Source of the DNA: Planoprotostelium fungivorum
Taxonomy: Eukaryota; Evosea; Variosea; Cavosteliida; Cavosteliaceae
Assembly: GCA_003024175.1 (NCBI GenBank)
Contig: MDYQ01000278.1
Location: forward strand, 1-31,737
DNA length: 31,737 nucleotides
Direction: 5' to 3'
The position numbers and the translations under genes were made by a program. Under the pieces are notes generated by a model. That model was not told the origin of the DNA and ran no database searches. It worked only from the letters and a program-made list of their open reading frames with translations. Shown here piece after piece: positions 1 to 11,360 of this stretch (position 1 is its first letter; each line of letters opens with the position of its first letter).

Positions 1-69
1 ATCATCATCTGATGCGATGAAGGTGTGGGAGGACAGACACAGAGCTACGTTGTAGACGATCCGACTACC

Positions 70-3000
70 ATGGCCAACAAGTACACCGAGAGGAGAGAAA
101 ATCAACCAGAAGAGAGACCCATGACCTCTGCACAGACCTCGAGGACGGCCGCACCCATGGCTACCGCACAGGCATCGAGGACGGTCGGACCCAACATCCT
201 CTTTAACAACGCTCCCGCCGTCGACACACTCGGAAAGGTAGACGATCTCGGTTTGAAATTTGAATGACGGAGAAAAGGCGGGAACCGGTACCGAGGAATT
301 GTCCCCACTTCATTTGGAGAAGTTGGAGAATCAAGTGGTGGAGCAAGAAGCAGAAGTGAAGAACATGGTCATCTTAGATCCAGCCACTGCCTACCGACGT
401 GAATTCTACAAGGTAATTTCATTTCTCCAACCCGTTGATTATCTTTACCATCCTATCTATCGTAATTTGTTTTCTATCTACTATTCAAATTAAAAACGTA
501 TAACATGAAAGAGTGATAACACGGACAACAGGAGAGAAACGAAGTGAAAAACTCTGAATTCGTGAGAAGAGGAGACAACGGTATTTTGGTCGACCACTTA
601 CCCTCTTGGTTCGACGTGTTCATCTACTGGGGAGATGTCCCCAGAGAAGAGGGACAAGTCAACATTCCCATCGAGTTTGTCTGCCTCGCAAACTCTGCCC
701 GTGGACACTACGACTTTGCCCTTCAGATGTCACTGGTTCACCAACTCAAGACACTGTTGAAGTCACCGGAGAGTGTATCACAGCACCTGAGATTCATCGT
801 TGACACGTGGATCAGCGCCAGGTACACATCCATCACTCCATCTCATCACCATCATGATCTCTTCACCATGATCGCGATCATGATCTCATCTTCACACGAT
901 CTCATCATCTGATCGCGATCACATCGATCATCATCTGATCGCGATCAGATCCTTCGTCATCGAGTCCAAGTGTTTCGAATACCTCCGCTCCGAATTCGAT
1001 TCCTTCCGCAAAGTCCGCTGGACCGAAAAGATCTACGGAGAATACGTTCAAGACATCATCGCATCCCGCGGCAACGATTTCGATTTCAACCAGATCATCG
1101 TCACGCTGGAATCCGAGCTCCTCCTCCTGAGAAGGGTGAAGCACTTGCCCTCTCTGGATCTCATCGAGAGGCTGCTCGTGTCTCTTCTCGGTGACGATCG
1201 TGTGCCAGCGAGAGAGTCAGCCGTTCGACTGTTGAACATTCTCCACGATGGACACGATTTCCAGAGTCTGCAGGCTCTGACACCTGTCATTCGTACCATC
1301 GGTGACTCGTTCGTGGTGGAGGTGAAATTTCGCGGAGATCTCGCAAACGAAGAAACTGAAGGGGGTAGGTCGATATCGGAGACAGTACCATCGAGGAAGG
1401 AGGAGCTTACCTCTTGGTGTACGGTCCCTCTCTATCTGGAGGATCCAAATCCGTCTTGTCTCGTTACACTCCCGCACTGAGAGGTAAGCCTCGATCCATC
1501 TTCTTTGCTGATGACACACACAGGCACTCGATTGAGAGTCTCTCAGTTGCCTTCGTTCAAGAAGGCGGGTTACTACGATTGGAGGTTCGTCACGGTGAAC
1601 AAGGACGGACAATTTGTCCCCCTCCTCTCTCGTTCGTTGGACTTGAACAAGATCCAGGGAAGAGTCATCGTGCATCCTCCCATTCGCGACGAGATCATGC
1701 ACGAGAGTGAGACGAGTGTCAGACGTGTCAATCTGACGTCTGACAGTCTCCGTGGAGCTGCAGGGATGTGAATGGGACAGGTCCGGAAAATTAACTCGCC
1801 GCGGATCTTTCGCTTCCGTGTCGAAGGCACTTCACGAGCTGAAGAGATCTTTCGGTATCTCCACGTGAGTTGTAGATCGGCTCAAATATTCGGTCCGCCT
1901 GACCCCCCCAGGGTGTACATCAACGGAGCCTTGGAGAGAAACCAAGGTGCTCCCATCTTCTCCGTCACCGATCGTTCCGCCCCCGCCAAATGTGAGTCGA
2001 CTCCGTCTACAACGTTGTAGATTGACCTCCCCTAGCTCTCGGTGGCTCGAAAGATTTCGACGAACTGTTGAGCACCGCAAAAGACACGAAGATCAAGATC
2101 CTAGTCGACGCCACGGCTCGAATTTCAGGCAAAGGAATGAACAGAAAGTACAAGAATCTACTCTGCAAGACGGTGGACTCTGAGACAGACTCCATCATCA
2201 TTCATCCAGCCACCGACGGTAACGATTTCCGCGTGGGTCATCCATCTCCACATCACATCGACGATGCGTTTCATCAAATCGACGATTGACGTGTCATCAG
2301 TGGGAAGATTGTGCCCATCTCAACTGGAGAAAGAAGGCCGTGTGGGACTTGACCGTGAACGAGATCCGTCAGTGGGCCGCACGAGGCGTCTCGGGTGTTC
2401 GATTGGATTCAGCTCAGAGCTGGCCGCTCATCCTGCGTCCCAATCTGGCCGAACTACTTCGAGTCGACAACGATGGAGAGAGACACTACACCCACCAAGA
2501 GATCATGGATGGCGAGATCGTGTTGCCATCTACAAACGAGGGATACAAGTATGGTTATTTCGGTACTGCGGCGTCGAACACGTACGCGAATCCCTTCTTC
2601 ATCAAGATGACGAGGGAGATTTGGAGAGATTATCCCAATTTCGTATTTTTGGCGGTGAGTTGACCGTCTACAACGTTGTAGTGAAGAAACGTAGGAAGTC
2701 TTCTGGAACAGAGAAGGAGAGGCCATCAAATCTGGATTGGTACCTTACTCGAACGGTCTGGCCAGATCTGTCACATCCATCTTCAATTTGGGACTTCACA
2801 AGGATGGATCTCTCTCTTACCTTGCCACTCGCAAATCAGTCTCCGTATTTTACGACTGGTGAATTATCCCGTTCTATCTACAACGCTATCCATACTTCCA
2901 TCTACAACGCCATCGATACCTCCATCTACAATTCATCGATACATCTCAGTCGATATTTCATCATCCGTCGACTGAATCCGATCAGGTATCAAATCGAGAG

Positions 3001-6000
3001 AGCATCTTACCCTCAGAACTCGATGTTGATCTACCCCTCTTCCTCTCATCACATCCACTACCCCACATCCATGTACGGTTCAGGCTCGTGGGCTGCCGTC
3101 GATCTGATGGCCTTCTTACCCGAGACTCCGATGACATTTGTTGGAGAGCAGATGGGTTGGATGAGAAACTACGACTCGAACGCGGGAAGGTTCGTCTATC
3201 CGAATATTCAGCCATCCACCGGTGACCTCGGAGGCATTCGAGGCCATTACGAGCACAGGATGTTGCTGAGAAGAAACACTCCGGTCTTGAGAGAGGGAGG
3301 TATGATTCCCATCTTTGCCTTCTACAAGGTGAGTCGGTCAAATCGACGATGCCTAGAGCTCATCGATGATTTCAGCAAGGATGGCACGATCGAGTGTTTG
3401 CCTTCGCTCGTTTCACGAGAGGACAAGAAGGACCCAATTTGGCACTCGTCGCGATCAACTTTAACGATGCAGAGAGTTACTTCCACTTGGACTTGTCTCC
3501 TCTGAAGGAGATTTGTGAGACGGGAGACTACATCTACAGAGTTGTCGATCTCATCAACCCCACCAACCCACCCATGTGAGTGTCCACAGAAATTTCCCAG
3601 AAAATTCACGCGGGAACAGCTACTACACCCCCGACGAGTTCCTGTACGAGAACGACTACTCTCGATTGGCACCTTATGCTTCTCTGTGCAAGGGTGTCTT
3701 CATTCAAGCCGCTTCACCTACCTCGCAGAGAGTCTTATTCGAGCATTCCATGGCGAGACTGAAAGCCAAGATCAAGTATGACGTCGCCCCAACGAAGAAC
3801 ATGATCTACGACCTCCTCTACAACGGTGAGAAATTTCCCAGAAGATTCTCAGAATGATCCCGGAAAGGTTTCGGAAGTTTCTCCGCTTTTTCGAAGGCCA
3901 CGCAGAGTCTCATCACTCAGAGTGGAAGTTTGGCAGAGACGACACTGCCCGAAGACCTACAGAAGGTCCTCTACTTCATGTCCACTCTAGGTGAAGACGG
4001 TGTCGCTCCCGCCAAAATCGTCTCCTACCTCAGCCAGCTGAAGAAGAAGAACGACAACCAGCTCGTGCAGAAGGTGGCTCGTTGTAGTCTGACGTCCCAC
4101 TGACTCGTTCAGCTCGTCGACTCGACCTCACAGTGGAACACTTTGGGTCCTCTAGTTTTCGTCACACCCGAAATTGGAAGATTCTCCACCGTGGGTGGAG
4201 TCGGTGTCATGGTCAACGAGTTGACGCAAGCTCTCGCTGCCCTAGGAGCGGAAGTACATGTGATCAGCCCGTACTACAATTACGACAGGAAGGGTAAGAC
4301 GGGTTATTTGAAGGACGAAGGCATCGTCTACAAGCAGAATCTCATCACTTTCGTCGGGAACGAGTACCTCGAAGTGAGTATTTTATTTCATTTTATTTCG
4401 TTATACAATAAAATGAAATAAATATCACGATATCGAAGATTGATTGTGATAGGTGGGAGTCCACTATGGATTCGAACACGGAGTCCACCTTCACTTCCTC
4501 CACAACTACAAGTACTTCACCACACCCTACCAGGCAGGCTCTCCCGTCTATCAGCTGTCCTCCATCGTTCTCATGGCCAAGGCATCGCTGGAGCTGTGCT
4601 GCCAGCTGAGGATCTTCCCTTCTGTCATCATCTGCAACGATTGGTACACCGGTCTCATTCCTGCGTACGGAAAGAAATCTGGAGCCTTTGGAAACACTTT
4701 CAACGGTGAGTCACTCTCATCCTTTTATCTCTCCATACAAATTTGTGATAATCTCATTCTTATCATTTGTGATAATTTTATTCTTATCATTTGTGATGAT
4801 CTTCTTCTTATTTGTGATCATCTTATTCTTATTTGGTGACATCCTTCTTCACATCTCCTTCTACAAATCTTTTAGTCATGATCTTTTCAATGGATGAAAT
4901 GGAAGAGTGAATGACAGAGAGTAGGAACCACCTTCTTCTATCTCGTGCACAACTTGGAGGAAGGATACGAGGGAAAGATCTATCCAGAACAGGATCTAGG
5001 CTACATCCATCACTTACCCGCAGAGTTGGTCAACGAAGGTTATCCAGCCAGAAACGTCATCAACGCATGTGAGTGTCACATCACATCACATCGAAATCAC
5101 ATCGACATCGAAATCACATCACAATGACATCGAGAACTGATGACGTCCAGCTCTGTCTGCCCTCCTGTGCAGTGACCAGTGGGGTACAGTGTCCCTCTCT
5201 TACCGTAACGATCTGATAAGAGTGTCTCCCCTCGGTGGTCTACTCAAGAGCTTCCGCCAGCCATTCGCTCATCTCAACGGAGTTCGTCTACAAGAGAGAC
5301 TCGCCATTCTCAACAAGGTGAAATCTCGCGGAAATTTCGTGGGTTTCATTCGATTGAAACGAGAAGGTTGCCTCCAGCCACGAAGATGCGAAGGCCAAGT
5401 TGCAGAAGAAATACTTTGACAACGTGGATCCCACCATTCCCATCTTCTGTTTTGTGGGCAGAATCGTGTTGCAGAAGGGAGTTCACATCATCCTCAATGC
5501 AGTCCACGAGTTGATCAGCGCCACCAAGGGCAACATCCAGATCATCGTGAGTGATCACATCATCACTATCTCATCATCTCATCATCATCATCATCTTGAT
5601 CACATCATCTTGATCACATCATCGACACGATCGACGATCGCGATCTGACATGATCTCAGATCGGAGGTATGGCCAGCATGAAAGATCCCTACGCCGCTCA
5701 ATGTGCTTGGTCCATGCAAGGTGACACCCACTCCAACCATCTCACGACCTCCATCTTCTATCTCTTGTCATCACTATCTATAATCATCTCTTCTATATTG
5801 AATCATCTCCAGGTCTTAGAAAACAATACCCCACCAACTTCTGGGCTGACCCCAACGAGTTCTTTACCGATGGAGCTCTCGTCAACTACGGCTCTGATTT
5901 CGGTCTCATGCCTTCTCTGTTCGAGCCGTCTGGTGTCGTGCAGCAGGAGTTCTTTGCGGGAGGTACACCCGTCATCGCGTTCAAGACTGGAGGACTGAAG

Positions 6001-6492
6001 GATTCCGTCTTTGAATTCAACCCCAGCACCGGTGAGAACCACAGACACATGATCATCATCACATGGACGTCCATGATGATCGTGGTGATGTGTTCAGACA
6101 CGTGCTGATGATGTGAAGGAGTTGGAAACGGTTTCACCTTCGAGGCCCACGCCCACCAAGATTTCGTTCAAGCCATGAAGAGAGCTCTCGCCGTCTACAG
6201 CGTCCCCGCCGACTACGCCCGTCTGAGAGAATCCACGAGAGGAACCGTCTTAGACGTCGCCAAGGTGGGCCTCCATCCAACTCGACATCAGATGCAAAAT
6301 GAGATCGGATGATGACCATTGCAGGTGGCCATCGGATGGATGGGAGAGTTTGTGCGTCTTAGAGGAAGAGTTTGGGCCCCCGAAGAGGAGGTTCGCGTCT
6401 ACGATGAGCAGATCACAGGCAACGCCGAGCCATCTGCACCTGAGAGGAAGCCCATCGAGCATGACAAGCCAGCCGTCGCTGCCAAACAATAA
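70..6492 (+). CDS. GH13 amylase-like / GT5 glycogen (starch) synthase fusion, about 1,570 aa
   Basis: Probably makes an alpha-glucan in the cytosol from a nucleotide-glucose donor. About 24 exons join in frame. The N-terminal 250 residues are unrecognised and look helical. A beta-rich linker and a GH13 barrel follow: GVRLDSAQ carries the nucleophile Asp (about 2396-2420) and FLAEVFW the acid Glu across the intron at 2655-2694. Region I (LVDATARIS) lacks the usual Asn-His, and I see no region IV NHD. After a helical spacer the GT5 domain starts near 4143 with PEIGRF and GGVGVM, then NDWYTGLIP, FVGRIVLQKG and EPSGVVQQEFFAGGTP with the retained Glu. The usual Lys before the GG of KxGGL is Thr. 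Domain order recalls fungal alpha-1,3-glucan synthase, but there is no membrane segment. I chose ATG 70 for its good context; the frame is open back to position 13, so an upstream exon is possible. The acceptor of the intron starting at 3826 is uncertain. The TAA stop lies within AATAAA. Confidence 0.85.
1992..2035 (+). repeat. Intron with perfect 14-bp palindrome CTACAACGTTGTAG
   Basis: This intron of the glucan synthase gene contains CTACAACGTTGTAG at 2007-2020. The same palindrome, within an identical 18-nt stretch that begins CCG, recurs at 2664-2681 in the intron at 2655-2694. Half-sites (CTACAACG or CGTTGTAG) occur in further introns here and in genes on the other strand. Confidence 0.8.
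2859..2985 (+). repeat. Intron with repeated CATCTACAACG-type units
   Basis: Inside this 127-nt intron the unit YATCTACAA occurs three times at about 2876, 2900 and 2924, spaced 24 nt apart. The first two copies read CTACAACG and the third CTACAATT. The surrounding bases repeat loosely, so this is a short imperfect tandem array built on the same half-site as the palindromes in the neighbouring introns. Confidence 0.7.
4741..4830 (+). repeat. Imperfect tandem repeat in intron, 24/21-nt unit
   Basis: Four consecutive units, each starting ATTTGTGAT and ending in TTCTT(ATC), make up much of the 219-nt intron 4706-4924: two of 24 nt and then two of 21 nt. It is AT-rich, non-coding and confined to the intron. 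Confidence 0.8.
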
Positions 6493-6689
6493 AGAACTTC
6501 TCATTCAATTGCCCGTGTAATCCACGTGCCTCATTCATAGAAGGACTTCTGTCCTAATTATATTCTTACCTGTTGCCGGCGAGAAGCTGGTGAAGGGCGG
6601 GACTTGTGAAACACGTGAGATCTACGCAAAGAGATTCGACGGGGCATCATAAACTCGAACAACAACAACACACGACACTAAACTCCACT

Positions 6690-7001
6690 ATGGCTATCAT
6701 CAAGGTCACTTCTGTCTCCACTGGAGAGGTGTGGACGTGTGGACGTGGAATTCCATCTGATGGAATGTAGGTTATGGACGTCGAGGCGTGCAACGTCAGA
6801 GAGGTCAAGAGCCAGATTCTGGCCCTGAAGGGTATCCCCACTTACCACCAGACCATCTCATCCAATGGAAAGGCCATGGAGGACGAAATGCAACTGCAAG
6901 ACGGAAGCAAGGTCCAGCTGTCCATGGGACTGCACGGAGGTTGTGGTGCTGGCTGCAACATCTGCGGTGCTGGAGCCGGTTGCAGATGCGACATCCTCTA
7001 A
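6690..7001 (+). CDS. Small ubiquitin-fold protein with Cys-rich C-terminal tail (89 aa)
   Basis: Two exons, 6690-6728 and 6771-7001, separated by a 42-nt intron, give 89 residues. The first 70 read as a ubiquitin-like beta-grasp: an N-terminal strand pair, VREVKSQILALKGIP as the helix, QTISSNGKAMED as the ubiquitin-like strand and turn, then LQDGSKVQLSMGLHGG. The GG sits where ubiquitin-like proteins end, but here 18 residues follow, containing six Cys (CGAGCNICGAGAGCRC) and Gly/Ala. That tail suggests metal binding or disulfides. The function is unknown; it could be a Ubl that is processed after GG or a dedicated metal-binding protein. It lies 197 nt after the glucan synthase and converges on the LRRC40 gene 73 nt away. 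The ubiquitin-like assignment is by pattern only. Confidence 0.7.
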
Positions 7002-7074
7002 ATGAATAGAATCAAAATGACGAACGAACGTGTCGATTCCTTGCCCTCTTTATTCTGTACATGATGTTGATGCA

Positions 7075-10000
7075 TCAAGCGATCCTGCCTCTCAGATACT
7101 TGAGAAGAGTTTCTGATGGTTTGTCCATGTAAGGTAGCAGTGCTCTCATTGGATTCCCTTCATCCATCAGCATGAGGTATCGCCAAAACAGCTCACCTCT
7201 TATGTTTAGATTCTTCAACTGAGTCAAACCCAGCTCTGGAGGTAGCACTCCGATGTCGTTGTTCGATATGTCCAAAGATGACAGGTTCGGACACGATCGG
7301 ATGCATGATGCATCCACGTTCGTCAGCTTGTTGTTGCTGCAATCGAGTGTCTCCAATTTTTCGTGCTGGAACGTGGGGAAAACTTTCACAGAGTTGTAAG
7401 CGAAGGAGAAGGTGATGAGTTGTGGTAGACTATCGAATAACTCAGATGGTAGTTCTGTCATCCTAAGACAGAGTCAGCACCGTGAAGATGAAGGTGAACG
7501 TCAAAGATATCGAGTGTGAGAATAAATGGAAATAAAACACACCGGTTGGACTGCACGTTGAGCGAGCGCAACGATTGAAGCGATAAGATTTGAATGGGAA
7601 ATCTCGCGATTACATTCGAAGAGAGATCTAAATCGGTCAACTTGTGGAGAGAACTGAAGGAATCGGGTAAGAAGGTGATCCGATTCTGCGAAATTGCCAA
7701 TTCTCTGATTGATTCTGACAGATTTGAAATTTGCTCCGGAAGGTGGGTCAACTGTGGCATGTCGTTACGACAGGACGTCATGATGTCACGACGAAAGACA
7801 CCTGATTTTGGGACAGGACCAATTGGGACAGATTGGGGGTGTCCCAGGCGACATCGGGCACTTGCGTCAACTTTTTCCCGCTCAAGTTCATCTTGCCAGA
7901 GCTGGCCGAATGCATGGTCGTTGTCTTCATCTCTCTTCGCTCCATCTCTTGAGAAAGATTAAAATCAATACGTTTGATCATCAGATATATCGTCTTCTCC
8001 ATCAGCTCGAATTTGATAACGATTCAATATAGTCTATATGTATGATAATGATATATATACGTGACGAATCATGATGTGATAAACGAGATAGCACGAACTG
8101 AACGATTTCGACAGACCTTCTTCATCTTCCCCTCCTGTGATCTCCTTCTTCAACTCAGTAGAAGGTAGTCTCGTTTTCAAATAGTCCAACAAAGCTTTTG
8201 TGCCCTTCTCTGGCCTCGGATATGTCTTTAGCATGTTACCCTCGATCAACACCTGTTCTTCCTGTCAGAAAAAATCTTTGAAATGTCTACGACTTTTTTG
8301 AGAAGAGGTAGGAAGCCCAATTGTGGGGGTAGAGAGGAGAGAGAATTGTTCTGCAGGTCAAGGCTGTTCAATTTACGTAATTCGATGATGGTCTCCGGAA
8401 TTTCACTGGAATTTCTTCAGGATCTACCGTCGTACAACGGATCACCTGATCTGGTTGGTCTGTACATCTACAACGCTCAATTCTTTCAACTTGAAGAAAT
8501 CCTCGTCTTCGGTCAAGCGTTTCAAATTATTGAAACCCATCAGTACTTCCTTCACCAAACTGTCCCTTCCTGATGACGTCATCCTTACGTACTGTACGTA
8601 CGCTCGATTCACCGAAAGAGGGCATCGTATTCAATCGATTGTGAGATGCATCGAAGCGAGAGAGACGAGTCAGAGGAGATAAATTTGAAACGCCAGTCAG
8701 TCGATTGTCGTTGAGTCCCAAATCCGTCAGCTGTGATAGATTTTGGAGGGAAGAGGCGGGAACGGTAGTAAGGGCGTTGTGTCCCAATTGTAAGCTGCGG
8801 AGTTTTGGCGGGAAACTGGGTGAGGCTGGAATCTCTTCGATGCAATTGTGATCGAGTTGTAGAACGGATAATTGTTGACAACCTCTCAGCCGGCCTGGAA
8901 TCTGTACACCATTCAGCCTCCCCTTCTATTTTTAGACTCTCCAAAACTCACCCTCTTCATCTGATTGTGTCCCAGCCACAATTCACTCAGCGTAGAGATT
9001 TCATCGAAAGGTAGATCTGACACATCGACCAACTTGTTGTAACTCAAATCCAGCTTGACCAGTTGATTCAATTGAAATAAATTGGTTGGAAGGACAGATA
9101 TGTGGTTGTTGGACACGATGAGAGTCGTCAGGTGCTCTCCCAACGCAGCGACCTCGTCGGGAATGATGCTGATGCTGTACGATGGTCATTCGAATTTCGA
9201 ATTTCGGATTCTGGCGGGAAATTTCCGCCAGATCTCACCTGTTGTGGCTGATGTCTAGCTTCTTCAATGGTTCTCTCTCCCACCACTTGTCGTCTGGGTT
9301 ATCAAACGATAGTTCTTGAATCTGGAAGACATCTGTAGGAATATACGTGAGGCCTCGATCGGATAAATTTAGATTTCCGCTCTTCTGAGCCATCTGCAAG
9401 AGTTTCTCCAACACCTGATCATCGTGTCACACCATCGTCATGATGGATGTCTAAAGTTGTGCGTGATGATGAGCTCACCTTTCCTGTGGCCGGTTGTTTC
9501 TTCTCCTGCACTTCGAACGTGTGTACCTTCTATCCATCATCACACCATGTTCATCATCACAGACACGATGAGAGACGAGTGGCAACTCACATTCGTTTTC
9601 TTTGCACCTCCGACAGGTGTGTCATCATAGGAGGGATTGAAGTTCATATTAGACTCCCCCGCCTTCATGAAAGCTGCAGAAGGTGCCAGCCTGCGTGTGA
9701 TCGAGGTTGGAGGTGCATCCGCTGTGCTTCTCGTAGCGGTGGGGGCTTTTGAAGTTCCAGCGCTCGCAACTATAGACATCAGATGATGCGAAGGTGGGGG
9801 GATACGAGAAGGGAGGTGAGAGTGCATCACCTCTCGAGGTGGTTGTTCTGGGAGTGATAGCAGTACTGGATGATGGATTGATTCGACTTCCCGTAGCATC
9901 AGTTGTTGCTGTGCGGCTCGATGTGGAGGTTGAGACACCGACAGAAGTTTTGATGGGGGCCTTGGTTCCGCTTCTCGAACTGATAGAGGTCGAAGAGGTA

Positions 10001-10159
10001 ATGGTGGTTCTTGATGTACTTGTAGCTTTTCCCACACCTGTCGTCCCGGTTGACCCTGCAGGACGAGCTGCAGAGGTCTTTCGTGTTCCATCTGAGGGGA
10101 AATATAAATGATGCTGATAATTGAGGACGGCTCTCACCTGTAGTAGAACGTGAGGACAT
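7075..10159 (-). CDS. LRRC40: Leucine-rich repeat protein, LRRC40 type, about 758 aa
   Basis: Fourteen exons (first 10159-10138, last 7157-7075) join to 758 codons with every phase consistent. An N-terminal stretch of about 150 residues is Ser/Thr/Arg-rich low complexity. It is followed by AQKSGNLNLSDRGLTYIP, the LRRC40 entry motif, then KWWERE and about ten LRRs. The family's mid-protein cap is present (LIEGNMLKTY then KGTKALLDYLKTRLP), next a second entry motif (SGKMNLSGKKLTQVPD), more LRRs and a final cap (GNPMRALLPYM, then LLKYLRGRIA). This two-block layout with two KGT/LLxYLR caps is characteristic of LRRC40; animal LRRC40 is about 600 aa, and the excess here is the N-terminal extension. 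The molecular role of the family is poorly known. The intron at 8253-8293 uses a GTCGTA donor, and the intron at 7948-8116 is the longest. Confidence 0.88.
9210..9232. repeat. Near-perfect 23-bp inverted repeat in an LRRC40 intron
   Basis: TCTGGCGG and CCGCCAGA flank a GAAATTT core within the intron 9175-9238. Related GCGGAAATTT or GAAATTTCCC sequences occur in introns near 1322, 3576, 3826, 5318, 22500 and 31630, on both strands and in unrelated genes. Confidence 0.7.
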
Positions 10160-10263
10160 GGATGGTGACGATGTGGTGCCTCGCTTGGCGCCAAGTTTGT
10201 GGTTCAAAACGCTGAAAACTTTTCTGAGAAAGAGAATCACATCAGGTGCAGTCACATCATCGC
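10160..10263. promoter_or_regulatory. Divergent intergenic promoter between LRRC40 and MoaD/MoaE
   Basis: Only about 104 nt separate the inferred ATG of the minus-strand LRRC40 gene (10159) from the plus-strand MoaD ATG (10264). Both must be transcribed from this interval or from overlapping 5' leaders. I see no clear TATA box. Confidence 0.5.
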
Positions 10264-10521
10264 ATGCCCAACGTAAACACGCTCTTCTTTGCAGAAGCAA
10301 AAGCACGAACCAAAACCGAGAGACAGAACTTCTCTCTTGCAGAAGGCACGCACCTGAGAGCATTCATCTTCCACACATTGGTCACAGAGTACCCCTCCCT
10401 ACGCTCTCTGTTGGATAGAGCTCTCGTGTCTAGAAACCAAGAGTTTGTGGATCCTCGAGAGGACCCTCTTCTGATTGAAGGAGACGAGATCGCCATCATT
10501 CCACCACTCAGTGGAGGTTGA
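10264..10521 (+). CDS. MOCS2A: Molybdopterin synthase small subunit, MoaD/MOCS2A type
   Basis: An intronless 85-residue beta-grasp protein. It has the MoaD pattern from start to finish: NTLFFAEAKARTKTE (the LFFA strand), an LAEGT turn, YPSLRSLL, and the C-terminal GDEIAIIPPLSGG ending exactly at Gly-Gly, the residue that carries the thiocarboxylate sulfur. With MoaE it converts cyclic pyranopterin monophosphate to molybdopterin. I chose ATG 10264 because it gives the usual short N-terminus; an in-frame ATG at 10246 would add six residues. The TGA stop is 15 nt before the MoaE ATG, so the two are probably read from one mRNA, as in animal MOCS2, although there the frames overlap. Confidence 0.9.
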   Translation: MPNVNTLFFAEAKARTKTERQNFSLAEGTHLRAFIFHTLVTEYPSLRSLLDRALVSRNQEFVDPREDPLLIEGDEIAIIPPLSGG

Positions 10522-10536
10522 ACGTACGAAAACATC

Positions 10537-11274
10537 ATGCAAGACGAACATGTCCTCGTGGAGGTCACATCGGCCCCCATATCATTGGACAGATTGACTC
10601 AGTTTGTCGGCTGTGCGGAGGCAGGAGCTATATCCACTTTCTCGGGCACGACACGTAACAATTTCAATGGTAAAAAGGTGCGCGATCGATTCTGTCTCAT
10701 AACTCAAACGACGTACGTCTCACATCACAATGCAGGTCCTCAAACTCAAATATAAAGCATACGAACCCATGGCCATCAAAGGTACACATCTCACCTTCCA
10801 CTTCATCTGATTCAATTTCAGAAATGAGGAAGATCGTAGACGAGACCAAGAAAAAGTGGAATATCGAGAGAGCAGCCATGGTACATCGTGTGGGAGAGGT
10901 GATGAAAAAAAAGACAATACATCCTGAGATGATCAGGTGCCCATCGGTGAGGCCTCTGTCATCATCGCCTTCTCTTCTGCACACAGAAGAGAGTCTTTAG
11001 AGGCAGTCTCTTGGGCCATCGACGAACTCAAAGCGAAGGTCAGTGTGGATGTCTTCACTCTGCATGATGGAGCTGATGATGTGTACAGGTGCCTGTGTGG
11101 AAGAAAGAGTATTACGAGGATTCGAAGGCAGTCTGGAAGGAGAACAGCGAGTGCTGCATGCCTTCTTACGCTTCAGGTCATGCCGATCATTCTGAACACC
11201 ACCATCACCATCGGGAGGGGCTGGATGACGCCACTGCAGTCGAAGCGACCATAGTTTCGAATTTGGAACCTTGA
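10537..11274 (+). CDS. MOCS2B: Molybdopterin synthase large subunit, MoaE/MOCS2B type
   Basis: Five exons (10537-10677, 10736-10781, 10822-10898, 10937-11038, 11089-11274) give a protein of about 150 aa. MoaE hallmarks are [22 protein letters not shown], the helix from [39 protein letters not shown] and the catalytic-lysine segment [11 protein letters not shown] followed by WKE. It forms the heterotetramer with MoaD and transfers sulfur to the pterin. The C-terminus beyond the WKE segment is an added tail with a run of five His and other His/Asp/Glu residues. The ATG follows the MoaD stop by 15 nt with no room for a separate promoter. Confidence 0.93.
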
Positions 11275-11360
11275 ATAGATGACATGGATCGTTGTTGATG
11301 ATTCGTGGCATCTGATCAATTATTCAATTTTCCTTCGCAATCGATCAACGCATACCCACG

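Noticed and set aside
2264-3505. A 413-codon uninterrupted plus-strand frame, the longest in the window
   Set aside because: It reads through several introns of the glucan synthase gene in the wrong phase. Only 2986-3328 of it is real coding sequence, in the spliced frame.
8034-10091. Possibility that the minus-strand LRR region is two separate genes
   Set aside because: LRRC40 naturally has an internal cap (KGTKALLDYL) followed by a second LRR block, and all fourteen exons join in phase.
10264-10300. GTAAAC...TTTGCAG inside the MoaD start as an intron
   Set aside because: It would be only 22 nt, shorter than any other intron here, and its removal would delete the conserved LFFA strand of MoaD.
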